DNA of 43,619 bases from Thiomonas intermedia (GCA_020722545.1 DYKQ01000012.1:1-43619), one strand, 5' to 3'. Shown: positions 1-9,505, counted from the stretch's first letter. Program-made: numbers and translations. The notes: a model not told the origin generated them from the letters alone.

Positions 1-58
1 CTCACGTTGGAATCACGTCCCGCCTTCAGGCTCATGTGTCATTGGAAGAGGCTAGGAG

Positions 59-87
59 TTGACAACGGCTTTACTCCCTTGCACAAT
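59..87 (+). promoter_or_regulatory. Probable spc operon promoter upstream of rplN
   Basis: A perfect -35 hexamer TTGACA (59-64) is followed after 17 bp by CACAAT (82-87, four of six matches to TATAAT). In E. coli the S10 operon ends with rpsQ and a separate spc promoter lies just before rplN, so the position fits that arrangement. The remaining stretch 1-278 shows no convincing gene: the end of rpsQ was not found in any frame. Transcription from here would give a leader of roughly 185 nt before rplN. The ORF called on the opposite strand (117-878) is a shadow. Confidence 0.7.
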
Positions 88-278
88 TTAATGCTTCGCC
101 GTTTTGCTGCCATTTTTTAATGGGTGCGCAGAAAGGCGCGAAGCCAGCCGATGTTCGTGATGCTGCATGTTGGCGCACGGTGGCTGCTGAATAAAACTGA
201 GCAACACAGATCATTCCCGCACCAGGGAGCCAAGACTGGCGCATTTTTTGTGCGACTAAGTTGGGTGAAGGAAATTAC

Positions 279-647
279 ATGATTCAGACGCAATCCAGAC
301 TGGATGTCGCCGATAACACGGGCGCCAAATCCGTCATGTGCATCAAGGTGCTGGGCGGCTCCAAGCGCCGCTACGCCGGCGTGGGCGACATCATCAAGGT
401 CAGCATCAAAGAAGCCGCCCCGCGCGGTCGCGTGAAAAAGGGTGAGGTTTACAGTGCCGTCGTGGTACGTACCGCTAAAGGGGTCCGCCGTGCGGACGGC
501 TCCTTGATCAAGTTTGACGGCAATGCGGCCGTTCTGCTCAATGCCAAACTCGAGCCCATTGGTACGCGCATTTTCGGCCCGGTGACGCGTGAACTGCGCA
601 CTGAGCGCTTCATGAAGATCGTGTCTCTGGCGCCTGAGGTTCTTTGA
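279..647 (+). CDS. rplN: 50S ribosomal protein L14
   Basis: L14 binds 23S rRNA and contacts 16S rRNA across the subunit interface. The 122-residue protein has the family start [27 protein letters not shown] and the usual C-terminal [16 protein letters not shown] segment; length is normal. I place the start at the ATG at 279, preceded by GAAGGAAA, and not at the upstream TTG used by the ORF track, because the family begins MIQ. First gene of the spc operon, followed by rplX after 33 bp. Certain by family recognition. Confidence 0.97.
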   Translation: MIQTQSRLDVADNTGAKSVMCIKVLGGSKRRYAGVGDIIKVSIKEAAPRGRVKKGEVYSAVVVRTAKGVRRADGSLIKFDGNAAVLLNAKLEPIGTRIFGPVTRELRTERFMKIVSLAPEVL

Positions 648-680
648 GCCCTGCTCTGAGCTGTCGAAAAAGGATTTGTG

Positions 681-998
681 ATGAACAAGATTCGCAAAGA
701 TGACGAAGTGATTGTCATTGCTGGCAGCGACAAGGGTCGCCGCGGCAAAGTGGCGGCGCGTGTGGATGCCGACCACATCGTGGTCGAGGGCGTGCACACG
801 GTCAAGAAGAATGTGCGCCCCAATCCGATGAAGGGCGAGGCGGGTGGCGTGGTGTCCCGCGACCTGGCGATTCATCAAAGCAATGTGGCTATTTACAACC
901 CCGCGACCGGCAAGGCGGATCGCGTCGGCTTCAAGACTCTGGATGATGGCGTCAAAGTGCGCGTCTTCAAATCCAGTGGCGAGCAGATCAAGGGCTGA
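681..998 (+). CDS. rplX: 50S ribosomal protein L24
   Basis: L24 is an early assembly initiator of the large subunit near the exit tunnel. The 105-residue product begins [24 protein letters not shown], which is the KOW motif of the family, and shows the conserved NPMKGEAGG region near the middle. The ATG at 681 is preferred to the GTG three bases upstream because it is spaced properly from AAAAGGA. It lies 11 bp before rplE in the spc operon. Confidence 0.97.
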   Translation: MNKIRKDDEVIVIAGSDKGRRGKVAARVDADHIVVEGVHTVKKNVRPNPMKGEAGGVVSRDLAIHQSNVAIYNPATGKADRVGFKTLDDGVKVRVFKSSGEQIKG

Positions 999-1009
999 CC
1001 GGAGGATTT

Positions 1010-1549
1010 ATGTCGCGCCTGCAGACGATTTACAAAGACAAAGTCGTGCCCGAATTGATGGCCAAGTTTGGTTACAAGTCGGTCATGGAGGTGCCCCGCC
1101 TGACCAAGGTAACGCTCAATATGGGTGTGTCCGAAGCGGTGGCTGATAAAAAAGTGATGGAGCATGCGGTGGGTGATCTCACCAAGATCGCGGGCCAAAA
1201 ACCGGTTGTGACCAAGTCGCGCAAGGCGATTGCCGGATTCAAAATCCGCGAAAACCTGCCGATCGGTTGCATGGTGACCTTGCGTGGTGGTCGCATGTAC
1301 GACTTCCTCGATCGTTTTGTGACCATCGCCCTGCCGCGTGTGCGCGATTTCCGCGGCATCTCCGCGCGTGCTTTCGATGGTCGCGGCAACTACAACATCG
1401 GGGTCAAAGAGCAGATCATCTTCCCGGAAATCGAGTACGACAAGATCGACGCGCTGCGTGGTCTGAATATCAGCGTGACCACGACGGCGAAAACCGACGA
1501 GGAGTGCAAGGCCTTGCTTGCCGCGCTCCGCTTCCCTTTCAAGAACTGA
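1010..1549 (+). CDS. rplE: 50S ribosomal protein L5
   Basis: L5 binds 5S rRNA and forms part of the central protuberance. The 179-residue length is typical, with family segments [28 protein letters not shown] at the N-terminus and [28 protein letters not shown] near the C-terminus. A strong ribosome-binding site GGAGG precedes the ATG. In E. coli, S8 represses the operon at the rplE start; I did not see an obvious equivalent here, but did not fold the RNA. Confidence 0.97.
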   Translation: MSRLQTIYKDKVVPELMAKFGYKSVMEVPRLTKVTLNMGVSEAVADKKVMEHAVGDLTKIAGQKPVVTKSRKAIAGFKIRENLPIGCMVTLRGGRMYDFLDRFVTIALPRVRDFRGISARAFDGRGNYNIGVKEQIIFPEIEYDKIDALRGLNISVTTTAKTDEECKALLAALRFPFKN

Positions 1550-1558
1550 AGAATCATC

Positions 1559-1864
1559 ATGGCCAAACTGTCCCTGATCAACCGCGAAAAGAAGCGCGAA
1601 AACTTGGTTGCAAAATTTGCGCCGAAGCGTGCTGAACTGCAGGCTATCGTTGATGACGCCTCCAGGTCCTTTGAAGAGCGCCACGAGGCGCGCTTGAAGA
1701 TTCAGCAGATGCCGCGCAATTCCAGCCCGACCCGACTGCGCAATCGCTGCGCCATCACCGGCCGACCGCGCGGCACTTTCCGCCAGTTCGGGTTGTCGCG
1801 CAGCAAGATTCGCGAGCTGGCGTTCCGCGGGGAAATCCCCGGCGTGACCAAATCCAGCTGGTAA
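1559..1864 (+). CDS. rpsN: 30S ribosomal protein S14
   Basis: S14 is a head protein of the small subunit. The 101-residue form has no zinc-ribbon cysteines (single C in [11 protein letters not shown]), so this is the zinc-independent long form typical of proteobacteria. Conserved features are the N-terminal [17 protein letters not shown] and the C-terminal [33 protein letters not shown]. It starts 9 bp after rplE and is followed by a 90-bp gap before rpsH in which I see only an A/G-rich ribosome-binding site. Confidence 0.97.
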   Translation: MAKLSLINREKKRENLVAKFAPKRAELQAIVDDASRSFEERHEARLKIQQMPRNSSPTRLRNRCAITGRPRGTFRQFGLSRSKIRELAFRGEIPGVTKSSW

Positions 1865-1954
1865 TCGGTCATACAGACAAGTTGAGTTCGGTTCTCACGT
1901 ATCGATTTTGCGTTGCTTGCCGACTAGACGCCAAAAGTTTTTAGGAGAGTATTG

Positions 1955-2353
1955 ATGAGCATGAGTGATCCCATCGCCGACATGCTGACGCGGATTCGTA
2001 ACGCGCAGATGGTCGAGAAGGCGAAGGTAACGATGCCAGCTTCCAAGATCAAGGCTGCAATCGCTCAGGTCCTGCACGAAGAGGGCTATATCGACGGCTT
2101 CAATATCCGTCGTGAGAGTGATGCCAAGGCCAATCTTGAGATTTCGTTGAAGTACTACGCGGGCAAGCCGGTGATCGAGCGCCTCGAGCGCGTCAGTCGC
2201 CCGGGCCTGCGGGTCTATCGCGGCAAAGAAGCCATTCCCCAGGTGATGAATGGCCTGGGCGTTGCCATCGTTTCGACTCCCCGCGGGCTGATGACCGACC
2301 GCAAGGCGCGTCAAGTCGGTGTGGGTGGTGAAGTTCTCTGCTACGTCGCTTAA
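1955..2353 (+). CDS. rpsH: 30S ribosomal protein S8
   Basis: S8 binds the central domain of 16S rRNA and, in E. coli, represses the spc operon. The 132-residue protein starts [18 protein letters not shown], matching the family (E. coli MSMQDPIADML), which selects the ATG at 1955 over the TTG at 1952 or the ATG at 1961. The C-terminus [26 protein letters not shown] is the conserved RNA-binding end. TTAGGAGAG precedes the start. Confidence 0.97.
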   Translation: MSMSDPIADMLTRIRNAQMVEKAKVTMPASKIKAAIAQVLHEEGYIDGFNIRRESDAKANLEISLKYYAGKPVIERLERVSRPGLRVYRGKEAIPQVMNGLGVAIVSTPRGLMTDRKARQVGVGGEVLCYVA

Positions 2354-2366
2354 GGAGAGAACAGAC

Positions 2367-2900
2367 ATGTCACGTATTGCCAACAATCCGGTTTCAGTGC
2401 CGGCAGGTGTTGAGGTCAGCCTCAGTGCCGAGACCATCGCCATCAAGGGCGGGCTCGGCAAGCTGGAGCGCGCCCAGTACGCCGGCGTGCGGATCGCTCA
2501 GGAGAATGGGGAGCTGACTTTCGCCCCGGCCGACGAGTCTCGCGAGTCGCATGCCATGTCGGGAACCATGCGTGCCCTGGTTGCGGGCATGGTTCACGGC
2601 GTGTCCAAGGGTTTTGAGCGCAAGCTCACCCTGGTGGGCGTGGGCTTCAAGGCTCAGGCTCAAGGCGACAAGTTGAATCTTTCGCTGGGTTTTTCCCATC
2701 CCATCGTCAAGGACATGCCTGAGGGCATCAAGGTCGAAACGCCGACTCCCACCGAGATCGTCATCAAGGGTGTGGACAAGCAACTCGTTGGCCAGATCGC
2801 TGCCGAAGTTCGCGCCTATCGTCCGCCTGAGCCCTACAAGGGCAAGGGCGTGCGTTATGCCGACGAAGTGGTGGTGATCAAGGAAACCAAGAAGAAGTAA
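2367..2900 (+). CDS. rplF: 50S ribosomal protein L6
   Basis: L6 sits near the factor-binding site of the large subunit. The 177-residue product starts [17 protein letters not shown] and ends with the signature [25 protein letters not shown]. The ATG at 2367 follows AAGGAGAGA; the longer ORF in the track overlaps rpsH and is not needed. Typical length, with two repeated domains expected for the family. Confidence 0.97.
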   Translation: MSRIANNPVSVPAGVEVSLSAETIAIKGGLGKLERAQYAGVRIAQENGELTFAPADESRESHAMSGTMRALVAGMVHGVSKGFERKLTLVGVGFKAQAQGDKLNLSLGFSHPIVKDMPEGIKVETPTPTEIVIKGVDKQLVGQIAAEVRAYRPPEPYKGKGVRYADEVVVIKETKKK

Positions 2901-2911
2901 GGGCCAGGATC

Positions 2912-3271
2912 ATGATCAGCAAAAACATTTCCCGCCTGCGCCGCGCCCAGGCAACTCGCCGCCGTATCGCGCGGCTGCGCGTGGTTCGCCTGTCGGTGCA
3001 TCGCACCAATCAGCATATTTACGCCAACATCATTTCCGCCGAGGGCGACCGCGTGCTCGCCTCTGCATCAACCGTGGAAGCGGAAGTTCGCAGACAACTC
3101 AGCGGGCATGGCGGCAACCTCGCGGCTGCGGTTGTTGTGGGCGCTCGTATTGCCGAGAAGGCCAAGGCGGTCGGCATCGACACCGTCGCTTTCGACCGTT
3201 CGGGTTTTCGCTTTCATGGGCGCGTCAAGGCGCTCGCTGAGGCTGCGCGTGAAGCCGGCCTGAAGTTCTGA
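2912..3271 (+). CDS. rplR: 50S ribosomal protein L18
   Basis: L18 binds 5S rRNA together with L5 and L25. The 119-residue protein has a basic N-terminus ([33 protein letters not shown]) and the conserved end [26 protein letters not shown]. Length and position between rplF and rpsE are as in other proteobacteria. Confidence 0.97.
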   Translation: MISKNISRLRRAQATRRRIARLRVVRLSVHRTNQHIYANIISAEGDRVLASASTVEAEVRRQLSGHGGNLAAAVVVGARIAEKAKAVGIDTVAFDRSGFRFHGRVKALAEAAREAGLKF

Positions 3272-3284
3272 GAACGAGCACATC

Positions 3285-3803
3285 ATGGCTAAAGTTCAAA
3301 ACAAGTTTGCCAACGAAGCGCGCGACGACGGTCTGCGCGAGAAGATGATTGCGGTCAACCGCGTCACCAAAGTCGTCAAGGGCGGTCGTATTCTCGGTTT
3401 CGCCGCCTTGACCGTGGTGGGCGACGGCGATGGCCGCATCGGCATGGGTAAAGGCAAGGCGCGTGAAGTGCCTGTGGCCGTTCAAAAGGCCATGGAGCAA
3501 GCGCGTCGCAATATGGTGAAAGTGCCCCTGAAGGGCGGCACGCTGCACCACAAGGTGATGGGCCAGCATGGCGCTTCCAACGTGATGATGCTGCCTGCTG
3601 TGCAGGGTACGGGCATCATCGCGGGTGGCCCGATGCGCGCCATGTTCGAAGTGCTGGGTGTGACCGATGTTGTGGCCAAGAGCCACGGTTCGTCCAACCC
3701 GTACAACATGGTTCGTGCAACGCTTGACGCTTTGACCAATATGAACTCCGCTCAGGAGATCGCCATGAAGCGTGGCAAGACCGTTGAAGAAATTCTGGGT
3801 TGA
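3285..3803 (+). CDS. rpsE: 30S ribosomal protein S5
   Basis: S5 contributes to decoding fidelity and mRNA unwinding. The 172-residue protein carries the N-terminal double-stranded-RNA-binding-like fold ([41 protein letters not shown]) and the C-terminal domain with [37 protein letters not shown]. Stop at 3801-3803, five bases before the ATG of rpmD, which suggests translational coupling. Confidence 0.97.
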   Translation: MAKVQNKFANEARDDGLREKMIAVNRVTKVVKGGRILGFAALTVVGDGDGRIGMGKGKAREVPVAVQKAMEQARRNMVKVPLKGGTLHHKVMGQHGASNVMMLPAVQGTGIIAGGPMRAMFEVLGVTDVVAKSHGSSNPYNMVRATLDALTNMNSAQEIAMKRGKTVEEILG

Positions 3804-3808
3804 ACATC

Positions 3809-3994
3809 ATGAGTGACAAGAAAACCATCAAGGTCAAGCTGGTTCGCAGCGTGATCGGTACGCGCGATTCGCATCGTGCGACGGTGCGTGGCCTCGGTCT
3901 GCGCAAACTGGGCAGCGTGCGTGAGCTGGAAGACACCGCGGCCGTGCGCGGCATGGTCCGCAAGGTCAGTTATCTGGTTGAAATCTGCGCATAA
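3809..3994 (+). CDS. rpmD: 50S ribosomal protein L30
   Basis: L30 is a small non-essential large-subunit protein. The 61-residue product [18 protein letters not shown]...[31 protein letters not shown] matches the family in length and pattern. I use the ATG at 3809; the track's TTG at 3800 overlaps the end of rpsE. The following 95-bp gap holds a small hairpin (CCGAC/GTCGG, 3997-4010) without a T tract. Confidence 0.96.
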   Translation: MSDKKTIKVKLVRSVIGTRDSHRATVRGLGLRKLGSVRELEDTAAVRGMVRKVSYLVEICA

Positions 3995-4089
3995 AGCCGA
4001 CTAGGGTCGGACGCGAGTCAGCCGCCGATCCAGTATCGCTTTACGAGCAACAGCAGAATTTGTGAAATTCGCGATTAGTGAGATTCAAT

Positions 4090-4536
4090 ATGCAACTCAA
4101 CACCCTCAAACCCGCCGCCGGCGCCAAGCACGCCAAGCGCCGCGTTGGCCGCGGAATTGGATCGGGTCTTGGTAAGACCGCAGGTCGCGGTCACAAGGGC
4201 CAAAAATCGCGTTCGGGCGGTTTCCACAAGGTGGGCTTCGAAGGCGGTCAAATGCCCTTGCAGCGCCGCCTGCCCAAGCGTGGCTTCAAGTCGCCGATTG
4301 CGCGCTACAGCGCGCAGGTCACGCTGGCTGATCTGAACCGCATGCAGGAAGACGAAATCGACATGCTCACGCTCAAGGCTCACGGTCTGGTGCCTGACCT
4401 GTCGCGTACCGTCAAGGTCATCGCTTCGGGTCAGCTCGCTCGCGCTGTCAAACTGCAGGGCATTCTGGCATCCAAGGGCGCACGCAGCGCCATCGAAGCG
4501 GCCGGCGGAAGTATCGCTGAAGTCGCAGCAGCCTGA
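4090..4536 (+). CDS. rplO: 50S ribosomal protein L15
   Basis: L15 is a late-assembly protein of the large subunit. The 148-residue protein begins [44 protein letters not shown], the glycine- and lysine-rich extension characteristic of L15, and ends in the globular domain ([21 protein letters not shown]). The ATG at 4090 is the family start; the track's start at 4078 is an upstream GTG. It directly precedes secY by 14 bp, the universal order. Confidence 0.97.
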   Translation: MQLNTLKPAAGAKHAKRRVGRGIGSGLGKTAGRGHKGQKSRSGGFHKVGFEGGQMPLQRRLPKRGFKSPIARYSAQVTLADLNRMQEDEIDMLTLKAHGLVPDLSRTVKVIASGQLARAVKLQGILASKGARSAIEAAGGSIAEVAAA

Positions 4537-4550
4537 GCGGACGTCTCGAC

Positions 4551-5870
4551 ATGGCCAGCACAGGCGTGATTCAGCAGGGTAAGTACGGCGACCTTGGTCG
4601 TCGTCTACTGTTCCTGCTCGGCGCACTGGTGGTGTACCGCATCGGTGCACACATCCCTGTGCCCGGAATCGATCCGACGCATTTGAAGCAACTTTTCCAG
4701 AACAATTCGAGCGGCATTCTGGGTCTGTTCAATATGTTCTCGGGTGGAGCGCTGGCACGCTTCACGGTGTTTGCTTTGGGGATCATGCCGTACATTTCAG
4801 CGTCGATCATCATGCAATTGCTCACCTACGTCGTGCCCTCGCTTGAGGCGCTCAAAAAGGAAGGTGAGGCAGGGCGGCGCAAGACGACGCAGTACACGCG
4901 CTATTTCACCTTGGTGCTGGCGCTTTTTCAGTCCTTCGGTATTGCAGTGGCTCTGCAGGCTTCTCCTGGTTTGGTCATCAGTCCTGGCATCGGTTTTCAG
5001 CTCTCAGCCGTGCTAACCCTGACGTCTGGCACCATGTTTCTGATGTGGCTGGGTGAGCAAATCACCGAGCGCGGTCTGGGCAATGGTATTTCGATCATTA
5101 TTTTCGCGGGTATTGTGGCTGGTTTGCCCTCCGCGATCGCCGGTCTGATGGAGTTGGTCAGTACGGGCGCGATGAGTGTATTGGTAGCGCTGTTCGTCTT
5201 GGCCATCGTGGTGCTGGTGACCTACTTCGTAGTATTTGTCGAGCGGGGTCAGCGCAAGATTCTGGTGAACTACGCGCGGCGGCAGGTGGGTAACAAGGTC
5301 TATGGCGGGCAAAGCTCGCACCTGCCCCTGAAGTTGAATATGGCAGGTGTGATCCCGCCGATTTTTGCGTCCTCCATCATTCTGCTTCCGGCAACGGCGG
5401 TGAGCTGGTTTGGCGCCGCCAAAGGAATGGGCTGGTTGAAGGATATTTCAGGCGCCCTTTCGCCAGGGCAACCGCTCTACATTCTGTTGTACGCCGCTGC
5501 GATCATTTTCTTTGCGTTTTTCTACACGGCCCTGGTTTTCAATAGTCGCGAAACCGCAGACCAGCTCAAAAAAGGTGGGGCGTTCATTCCCGGCATTCGT
5601 CCGGGTGAGCAGACCGCCAAATTCATTGACAAGGTGTTGATGCGTCTGACGTTGGTGGGTGCGATTTACATCACTTTGGTCTGCCTGCTGCCGGAGTTTC
5701 TTGTATTGAAATACAATGTGCCGTTCAGTTTTGGTGGAACTTCGCTGCTGATTATTGTGGTGGTCACCATGGATTTCATGGCGCAAGTCCAGGCTTATGC
5801 CATGTCGCATCAGTACGATGCCCTGCTGAAAAAAGCCAATTTCAAATCGGGTCTTGGCGGGGCGCGTTAA
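4551..5870 (+). CDS. secY: Protein translocase channel subunit SecY
   Basis: SecY is the pore of the SecYEG translocon in the inner membrane. The 439-residue length and about ten hydrophobic segments match the family. Recognisable parts are the N-terminal [27 protein letters not shown], the plug region [15 protein letters not shown], and the cytosolic loops that contact SecA/ribosome ([17 protein letters not shown]-like and [33 protein letters not shown]). The last gene of the classical spc order before infA, with a 9-bp gap to infA. Confidence 0.98.
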   Translation: MASTGVIQQGKYGDLGRRLLFLLGALVVYRIGAHIPVPGIDPTHLKQLFQNNSSGILGLFNMFSGGALARFTVFALGIMPYISASIIMQLLTYVVPSLEALKKEGEAGRRKTTQYTRYFTLVLALFQSFGIAVALQASPGLVISPGIGFQLSAVLTLTSGTMFLMWLGEQITERGLGNGISIIIFAGIVAGLPSAIAGLMELVSTGAMSVLVALFVLAIVVLVTYFVVFVERGQRKILVNYARRQVGNKVYGGQSSHLPLKLNMAGVIPPIFASSIILLPATAVSWFGAAKGMGWLKDISGALSPGQPLYILLYAAAIIFFAFFYTALVFNSRETADQLKKGGAFIPGIRPGEQTAKFIDKVLMRLTLVGAIYITLVCLLPEFLVLKYNVPFSFGGTSLLIIVVVTMDFMAQVQAYAMSHQYDALLKKANFKSGLGGAR

Positions 5871-5879
5871 CGGAGTTTT

Positions 5880-6098
5880 ATGGCCAAGGACGATGTCATT
5901 CAGATGCAGGGAGAGATTCTCGAAAATCTCCCGAACGCAACCTTCCGCGTCAAGCTGGAAAACGGCCACACGGTTTTGGGGCATATTTCTGGAAAAATGC
6001 GCATGCATTACATCCGCATTCTTCCGGGCGACAAGGTCACGGTTGAGCTGACGCCCTACGATTTGTCACGTGCGCGGATTGTGTTCCGTGCCAAGTAA
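5880..6098 (+). CDS. infA: Translation initiation factor IF-1
   Basis: IF-1 occupies the A site during initiation. The 72-residue OB-fold protein [67 protein letters not shown] is a textbook match in length and sequence. Presence of infA between secY and rpmJ is typical of betaproteobacteria (in E. coli it is elsewhere). CGGAG precedes the ATG. Confidence 0.98.
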   Translation: MAKDDVIQMQGEILENLPNATFRVKLENGHTVLGHISGKMRMHYIRILPGDKVTVELTPYDLSRARIVFRAK

Positions 6099-6116
6099 CG
6101 GTAAGAGAGGATCATC

Positions 6117-6230
6117 ATGAGAGTGAGCGCATCGGTTAAAAAAATGTGCCGTAATTGCAGGATTATTCGTCGCAAAGGTGTTGTGCGCGTGATTTGCACT
6201 GACCCGCGTCACAAGCAGCGCCAGGGTTGA
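6117..6230 (+). CDS. rpmJ: 50S ribosomal protein L36
   Basis: This gene is too short for the ORF track. It encodes 37 residues, [21 protein letters not shown]...[11 protein letters not shown]. The pattern C-x2-C (CRNC), a third Cys in VICTDP and the His in DPRHKQ form the zinc ribbon of the zinc-binding form of L36. AAGAGAGG lies upstream. Position between infA and rpsM is the standard one in this group. Confidence 0.96.
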   Translation: MRVSASVKKMCRNCRIIRRKGVVRVICTDPRHKQRQG

Positions 6231-6263
6231 ACCCAAATCATTTTTTGAAGTTCGAGGTATTCA

Positions 6264-6629
6264 ATGGCACGTATTGCTGGTATTAACATTCCGCCACATC
6301 AACACTCCGAAATCGGCCTCACGGCGATTTACGGCATTGGTCGCACCACCGCGCGCGCCATTTGTGATGCTTCGGGCGTTCCCTACAACAAGCGGATCAA
6401 GGATCTGTCTGACGCCGAACTGGAGAAGGTGCGCGATGCCATCGGCAAGCTCACTATCGAGGGTGACCTGCGTCGCGAGATCTCCGTGAACATCAAGCGC
6501 CTGATGGATCTGGGTTGCTATCGTGGCTTCCGCCATCGTCGCGGTCTGCCCGTGCGTGGTCAGCGCACCCGTACCAATGCCCGCACCCGCAAGGGACCGC
6601 GCAAGGGCAGCATCACGCTGAAGAAATAA
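6264..6629 (+). CDS. rpsM: 30S ribosomal protein S13
   Basis: S13 lies in the head of the small subunit and contacts the P-site tRNA and the B1 bridges. The 121-residue protein has [10 protein letters not shown], the helix-two-turn-helix region and the basic tail [18 protein letters not shown]. It is the first gene of the alpha operon in E. coli terms, where S4 represses translation at this gene; I see no clear match to the E. coli pseudoknot but did not fold it. Confidence 0.97.
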   Translation: MARIAGINIPPHQHSEIGLTAIYGIGRTTARAICDASGVPYNKRIKDLSDAELEKVRDAIGKLTIEGDLRREISVNIKRLMDLGCYRGFRHRRGLPVRGQRTRTNARTRKGPRKGSITLKK

Positions 6630-6645
6630 GTAAGGAACATTGCAA

Positions 6646-7053
6646 ATGGCTAAACCGTCTTCCCAGAACTCCGCAGCCCAGCGCGCCCGTAAGAAGGTTC
6701 GCAAGAACGTCTCTGACGGCATTGCGCACGTTCACGCGTCGTTCAACAACACCATCATCACCATCACCGATCGTCAGGGCAATGCGCTGTCGGCATCGTC
6801 TGCGGGTGCGCAAGGCTTCAAGGGTTCGCGCAAATCCACGCCGTTTGCGGCGCAGGTTGCGGCCGAACAGGCGGGACGCGTGGCGCTGGAATACGGCATC
6901 AAGAACCTGGAAGTCTTGATCAAAGGCCCGGGCCCGGGGCGTGAGTCGTCGGTGCGCGCACTGAACAACCTCGGCATCAAGGTCACGCTGATCGAAGATG
7001 TGACGCCGATCCCGCACAACGGCTGCCGCCCGCCAAAGCGCCGCCGCGTCTGA
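6646..7053 (+). CDS. rpsK: 30S ribosomal protein S11
   Basis: S11 is in the platform of the small subunit near the E site. The 135-residue product has [43 protein letters not shown] and the C-terminal signature [17 protein letters not shown]. The ATG at 6646 gives the conserved MAKPS start; the track's TTG at 6640 is not needed. It is followed by an unusually long 126-bp gap with a terminator-like hairpin before rpsD. Confidence 0.97.
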   Translation: MAKPSSQNSAAQRARKKVRKNVSDGIAHVHASFNNTIITITDRQGNALSASSAGAQGFKGSRKSTPFAAQVAAEQAGRVALEYGIKNLEVLIKGPGPGRESSVRALNNLGIKVTLIEDVTPIPHNGCRPPKRRRV

Positions 7054-7071
7054 TTTTTGTTGAACTATCCC

Positions 7072-7110
7072 CGCGCCCTTTGGCTGTCCAGACGGCCTTG
7101 GGCGCGTTTT
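7072..7110 (+). terminator. Terminator-like hairpin with T tract between rpsK and rpsD
   Basis: The sequence CGCGCCC (7072-7078) pairs perfectly with GGGCGCG (7100-7106), followed directly by TTTTC. The loop includes a further TTTGGC/GGCCTT partial pairing. It lies 18 bp after the rpsK stop, inside what should be one operon. It could act as a partial terminator (attenuator) that lowers expression of rpsD-rpoA-rplQ relative to rpsM-rpsK, or as an mRNA 3' end after processing. Function is inferred only. Confidence 0.55.
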
Positions 7111-7112
7111 CA

Positions 7113-7158
7113 AGCCCACTGCCCGCATGCTCGGGCTCCCATGCAATTCATGGCATGG
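7113..7158 (+). promoter_or_regulatory. Structured rpsD leader: alternative hairpins before the start codon
   Basis: Three short inverted repeats lie in the 70 nt before rpsD: AGCCC (7113-7117) with GGGCT (7133-7137); GCCCG (7121-7125) with CGGGC (7132-7136), which excludes the first; and CCATGC (7139-7144) with GCATGG (7153-7158). S4 is an autoregulator in other bacteria and binds structured leaders, so this could be a site for S4 control, but no known consensus was matched. Confidence 0.3.
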
Positions 7159-7179
7159 CAGTATTGAAAGGAATTCCAA

Positions 7180-7803
7180 GTGGCTCGTTTTATTGGCGCC
7201 AAAGGCAAACTCACCCGCCGCGAAGGCGCAGACCTCTTTCTCAAGAGCGCGCGTCGCGGTATTGACTCCAAGGTCAAGCTCGAAACCAAACCGGGTCAGC
7301 ACGGCCGCACTTCCGGTGCTCGCACGTCCGACTACGGCAAGCAACTGCGTGAAAAGCAGAAGGTCAAGCGGATGTATGGCGTGCTTGAGCGTCAGTTCCG
7401 TCGTTATTACGAAGAAGCGCAACGCCGCTCTGGCAATACCGGCACCAATTTGTTGATGCTGCTGGAATCGCGCCTGGACAATGTGGTGTATCGCATGGGT
7501 TACGGCTCGACCCGTGCTGAAGCGCGCCAGTTGGTCAGCCATCGCTCGATCACCGTCAACGGCAAGGTGTTGAACATCCCCTCGGCGCTGGTGAAGACGG
7601 GCGACGTGGTCGCGGTGCGTGAAAAGTCGCGCAATCAGGCCCGCATTCAGGAATCCGTGAAGCTGGCTGAGTCGAATGGCTTCCCTGCCTGGGTGCAGGT
7701 GGATGGCGCCAAGATGGAAGGCGTCTTCAAGAAGGCCCCGGACCGCGATGAATTCGCCAACGACATCAACGAGTCGCTGATCATCGAGTTGTACTCACGT
7801 TAA
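7180..7803 (+). CDS. rpsD: 30S ribosomal protein S4
   Basis: S4 initiates assembly of the small subunit and regulates the alpha operon in E. coli. The 207-residue protein has the family start [23 protein letters not shown], the S4 RNA-binding domain ([43 protein letters not shown]) and the end [12 protein letters not shown]. The start codon is GTG at 7180, with AAAGGAA about 9 nt upstream; a rarer start is compatible with reduced or regulated initiation. No zinc-knuckle cysteines are present. Confidence 0.97.
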   Translation: MARFIGAKGKLTRREGADLFLKSARRGIDSKVKLETKPGQHGRTSGARTSDYGKQLREKQKVKRMYGVLERQFRRYYEEAQRRSGNTGTNLLMLLESRLDNVVYRMGYGSTRAEARQLVSHRSITVNGKVLNIPSALVKTGDVVAVREKSRNQARIQESVKLAESNGFPAWVQVDGAKMEGVFKKAPDRDEFANDINESLIIELYSR

Positions 7804-7811
7804 TTTTTATC

Positions 7812-7835
7812 CACGCCCCGGACTCCCGGGGTGTG
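7812..7835 (+). other. Strong GC hairpin in the rpsD-rpoA gap
   Basis: CACGCCCCGG (7812-7821) faces CCGGGGTGTG (7826-7835) across a 4-nt loop ACTC, giving a ten-pair stem with one G-T wobble. No T tract follows, so it is not a classical terminator. A second small stem, TCCGC/GCGGA (7881-7897), sits next to the rpoA ribosome-binding site GGAGGG. These could stabilise or pause the transcript; role unknown. Confidence 0.45.
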
Positions 7836-7918
7836 TTCGCGCCTTGCCCACGCTGGCAGCGGCCGCTCACCTCAGCCTTATCCGCGTAACGTGCGGAGGG
7901 TATTGAACAGGAAGCCTC

Positions 7919-8905
7919 ATGCAAACTGCACTTCTTCGCCCCAAGTCGATTCAGGTCGAACCTCTCGGTCACAACCGTTCCAAAGTGGTGCTCGAACCTT
8001 TCGAGCGCGGCTACGGACACACCCTTGGCAACGCGCTGCGCCGCGTCATGCTGTCGTCGCTGGTGGGTTACGCGCCGACCGAGGTCAGCATCAACGGCGT
8101 GCTCCACGAGTACTCCGTGGTCGACGGCCTGCAGGAAGATGTGATCGGCGTGCTGCTCAACCTCAAAGGCGTGGTGCTCAAGCTGCACAACCGTGACGAA
8201 GTCACCCTTTCGCTGCGCAAGGAAGGCGAAGGCGTGGTGACTGCTGCTGACATCCAGACGCCTCACGATGTCGAGATCATCAATCCGGATCACGTGATCG
8301 CGCATCTGTCGCAAGGCGGCAAGCTCGACATGCAGATCAAGGTCGAAAAAGGGCGCGGCTATGTCCCCGGCACCCTGCGCAACTTCGGCGAAGAAGGCGG
8401 CAAGAGCATTGGTCATATCGTGCTCGATGCTTCGTTCTCGCCCGTGCGCCGCGTCAGCTATGCCGTCGAAAGCGCCCGCGTCGAGCAGCGTACCGATCTG
8501 GACAAGCTGGTCATGGAAATCGAGACCAACGGCGTGATCAGCGCGGAAGAAGCCATTCGTTCGTCTGCGCGCATTCTGGTTGAGCAGTTGTCGGTGTTCG
8601 CCAGCCTGGAAGGCGCCGAGACGACGGAGGCCGCCGAGGCGGCTGCGGGTGGACAGACTTACGATCCGATCCTGCTGCGCCCGGTTGACGAGCTCGAACT
8701 GACGGTACGCTCGGCCAACTGCCTCAAGGCCGAGAACATCTATTACATCGGCGACCTGATTCAGCGCAGCGAAACCGAACTGCTCAAGACCCCCAACCTG
8801 GGCCGCAAGTCGCTCAACGAAATCAAGGAAGTGCTCGCCGCGCGCGGCTTGACGCTGGGCATGAAGCTCGACAACTGGCCGCCCAGCGGCCTGGACAAGC
8901 GCTGA
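7919..8905 (+). CDS. rpoA: DNA-directed RNA polymerase subunit alpha
   Basis: The alpha subunit dimerises to nucleate RNA polymerase assembly. The 328-residue protein has the N-terminal assembly domain ([39 protein letters not shown]), a linker near residue 235-245 ([12 protein letters not shown]) and the C-terminal UP-element/activator-binding domain ([56 protein letters not shown]). Normal length; located as in all proteobacteria between rpsD and rplQ. Confidence 0.98.
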   Translation: MQTALLRPKSIQVEPLGHNRSKVVLEPFERGYGHTLGNALRRVMLSSLVGYAPTEVSINGVLHEYSVVDGLQEDVIGVLLNLKGVVLKLHNRDEVTLSLRKEGEGVVTAADIQTPHDVEIINPDHVIAHLSQGGKLDMQIKVEKGRGYVPGTLRNFGEEGGKSIGHIVLDASFSPVRRVSYAVESARVEQRTDLDKLVMEIETNGVISAEEAIRSSARILVEQLSVFASLEGAETTEAAEAAAGGQTYDPILLRPVDELELTVRSANCLKAENIYYIGDLIQRSETELLKTPNLGRKSLNEIKEVLAARGLTLGMKLDNWPPSGLDKR

Positions 8906-8958
8906 GCAAACCTCGTTCATCAAGCTCGTTGACTACAAGTTTTTTGATTGCAAGTTTC

Positions 8959-8977
8959 GCCGGGTGGAGTACCCGGC
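8959..8977 (+). other. Hairpin in the rpoA-rplQ gap
   Basis: GCCGGGT (8959-8965) and ACCCGGC (8971-8977) form a perfect seven-pair stem with loop GGAGT. No T run follows. It lies in the 128-bp gap between rpoA and rplQ, which otherwise shows only the purine-rich ribosome-binding region of rplQ. Confidence 0.45.
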
Positions 8978-9033
8978 AGTGCAGGGCCAGTACCTGATCC
9001 GGCTGGCCTGATTCATAAGGAAAGGAAAGCACC

Positions 9034-9429
9034 ATGCGCCACGGAAACGGACTTCGCAAACTCAATCGCACCTCCAGCCATCGCAAGGCCATGTTTCGCA
9101 ACATGGCCAACTCGCTGATCGAGCACGAGGCCATCAAAACCACGCTGCCCAAGGCCAAGGAATTGCGCGCCGTGGTCGAGCCCCTGATCACCCTGGGTAA
9201 AAAGCCCTCGCTGGCCAATCGCCGTCTGGCGTTTGACCGCCTGCGCAACCGGGACTCTGTGGCCAAGCTGTTCAACGTGCTCGGTCCCCGTTATCAGACT
9301 CGTCCAGGCGGCTACACACGCACGCTGAAGTTCGGCTTCCGCGTCGGTGACAACGCACCGATGGCTCTGATCGAACTCGTTGACCGGCCCGACGTGGACG
9401 TTGCGCCGGTCGAAGACAAGTCGGAATAA
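9034..9429 (+). CDS. rplQ: 50S ribosomal protein L17
   Basis: L17 lies near the tunnel exit of the large subunit. The 131-residue product begins [45 protein letters not shown], the family signature, and ends with the conserved [28 protein letters not shown] doubled purine block AAGGAAAGGAAAG precedes the ATG. Last gene of the alpha operon; an intrinsic terminator follows. Confidence 0.97.
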   Translation: MRHGNGLRKLNRTSSHRKAMFRNMANSLIEHEAIKTTLPKAKELRAVVEPLITLGKKPSLANRRLAFDRLRNRDSVAKLFNVLGPRYQTRPGGYTRTLKFGFRVGDNAPMALIELVDRPDVDVAPVEDKSE

Positions 9430-9482
9430 GCCAGGCGGAAACTAAAAATATCGGCGGGCCTTCTCGCCGCCATCCTGAAAAG

Positions 9483-9505
9483 CGCCCGCAGTTGCGGGCG
9501 TTTTT
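9483..9505 (+). terminator. Rho-independent terminator of the alpha operon
   Basis: CGCCCGC (9483-9489), loop AGTT, GCGGGCG (9494-9500), then TTTTT. It lies 53 bp after rplQ and 36 bp before the ABC transporter gene, separating the ribosomal operons from the next unit. Confidence 0.85.

Noticed and set aside
117-878. 253-aa ORF on the minus strand over rplN and rplX
   Set aside because: Antisense shadow of two certain ribosomal protein genes; composition is typical of reverse-frame reading of GC-rich coding sequence (many His, Arg, Ala) with no family features.
1865-1954. Gap between rpsN and rpsH examined for a small gene or S8 site
   Set aside because: No ORF with a start and ribosome-binding site, and no clear S8-binding stem recognised by eye.
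3997-4010. Hairpin CCGAC/GTCGG after rpmD
   Set aside because: Only five pairs and no T tract; too weak to call a terminator or regulator.
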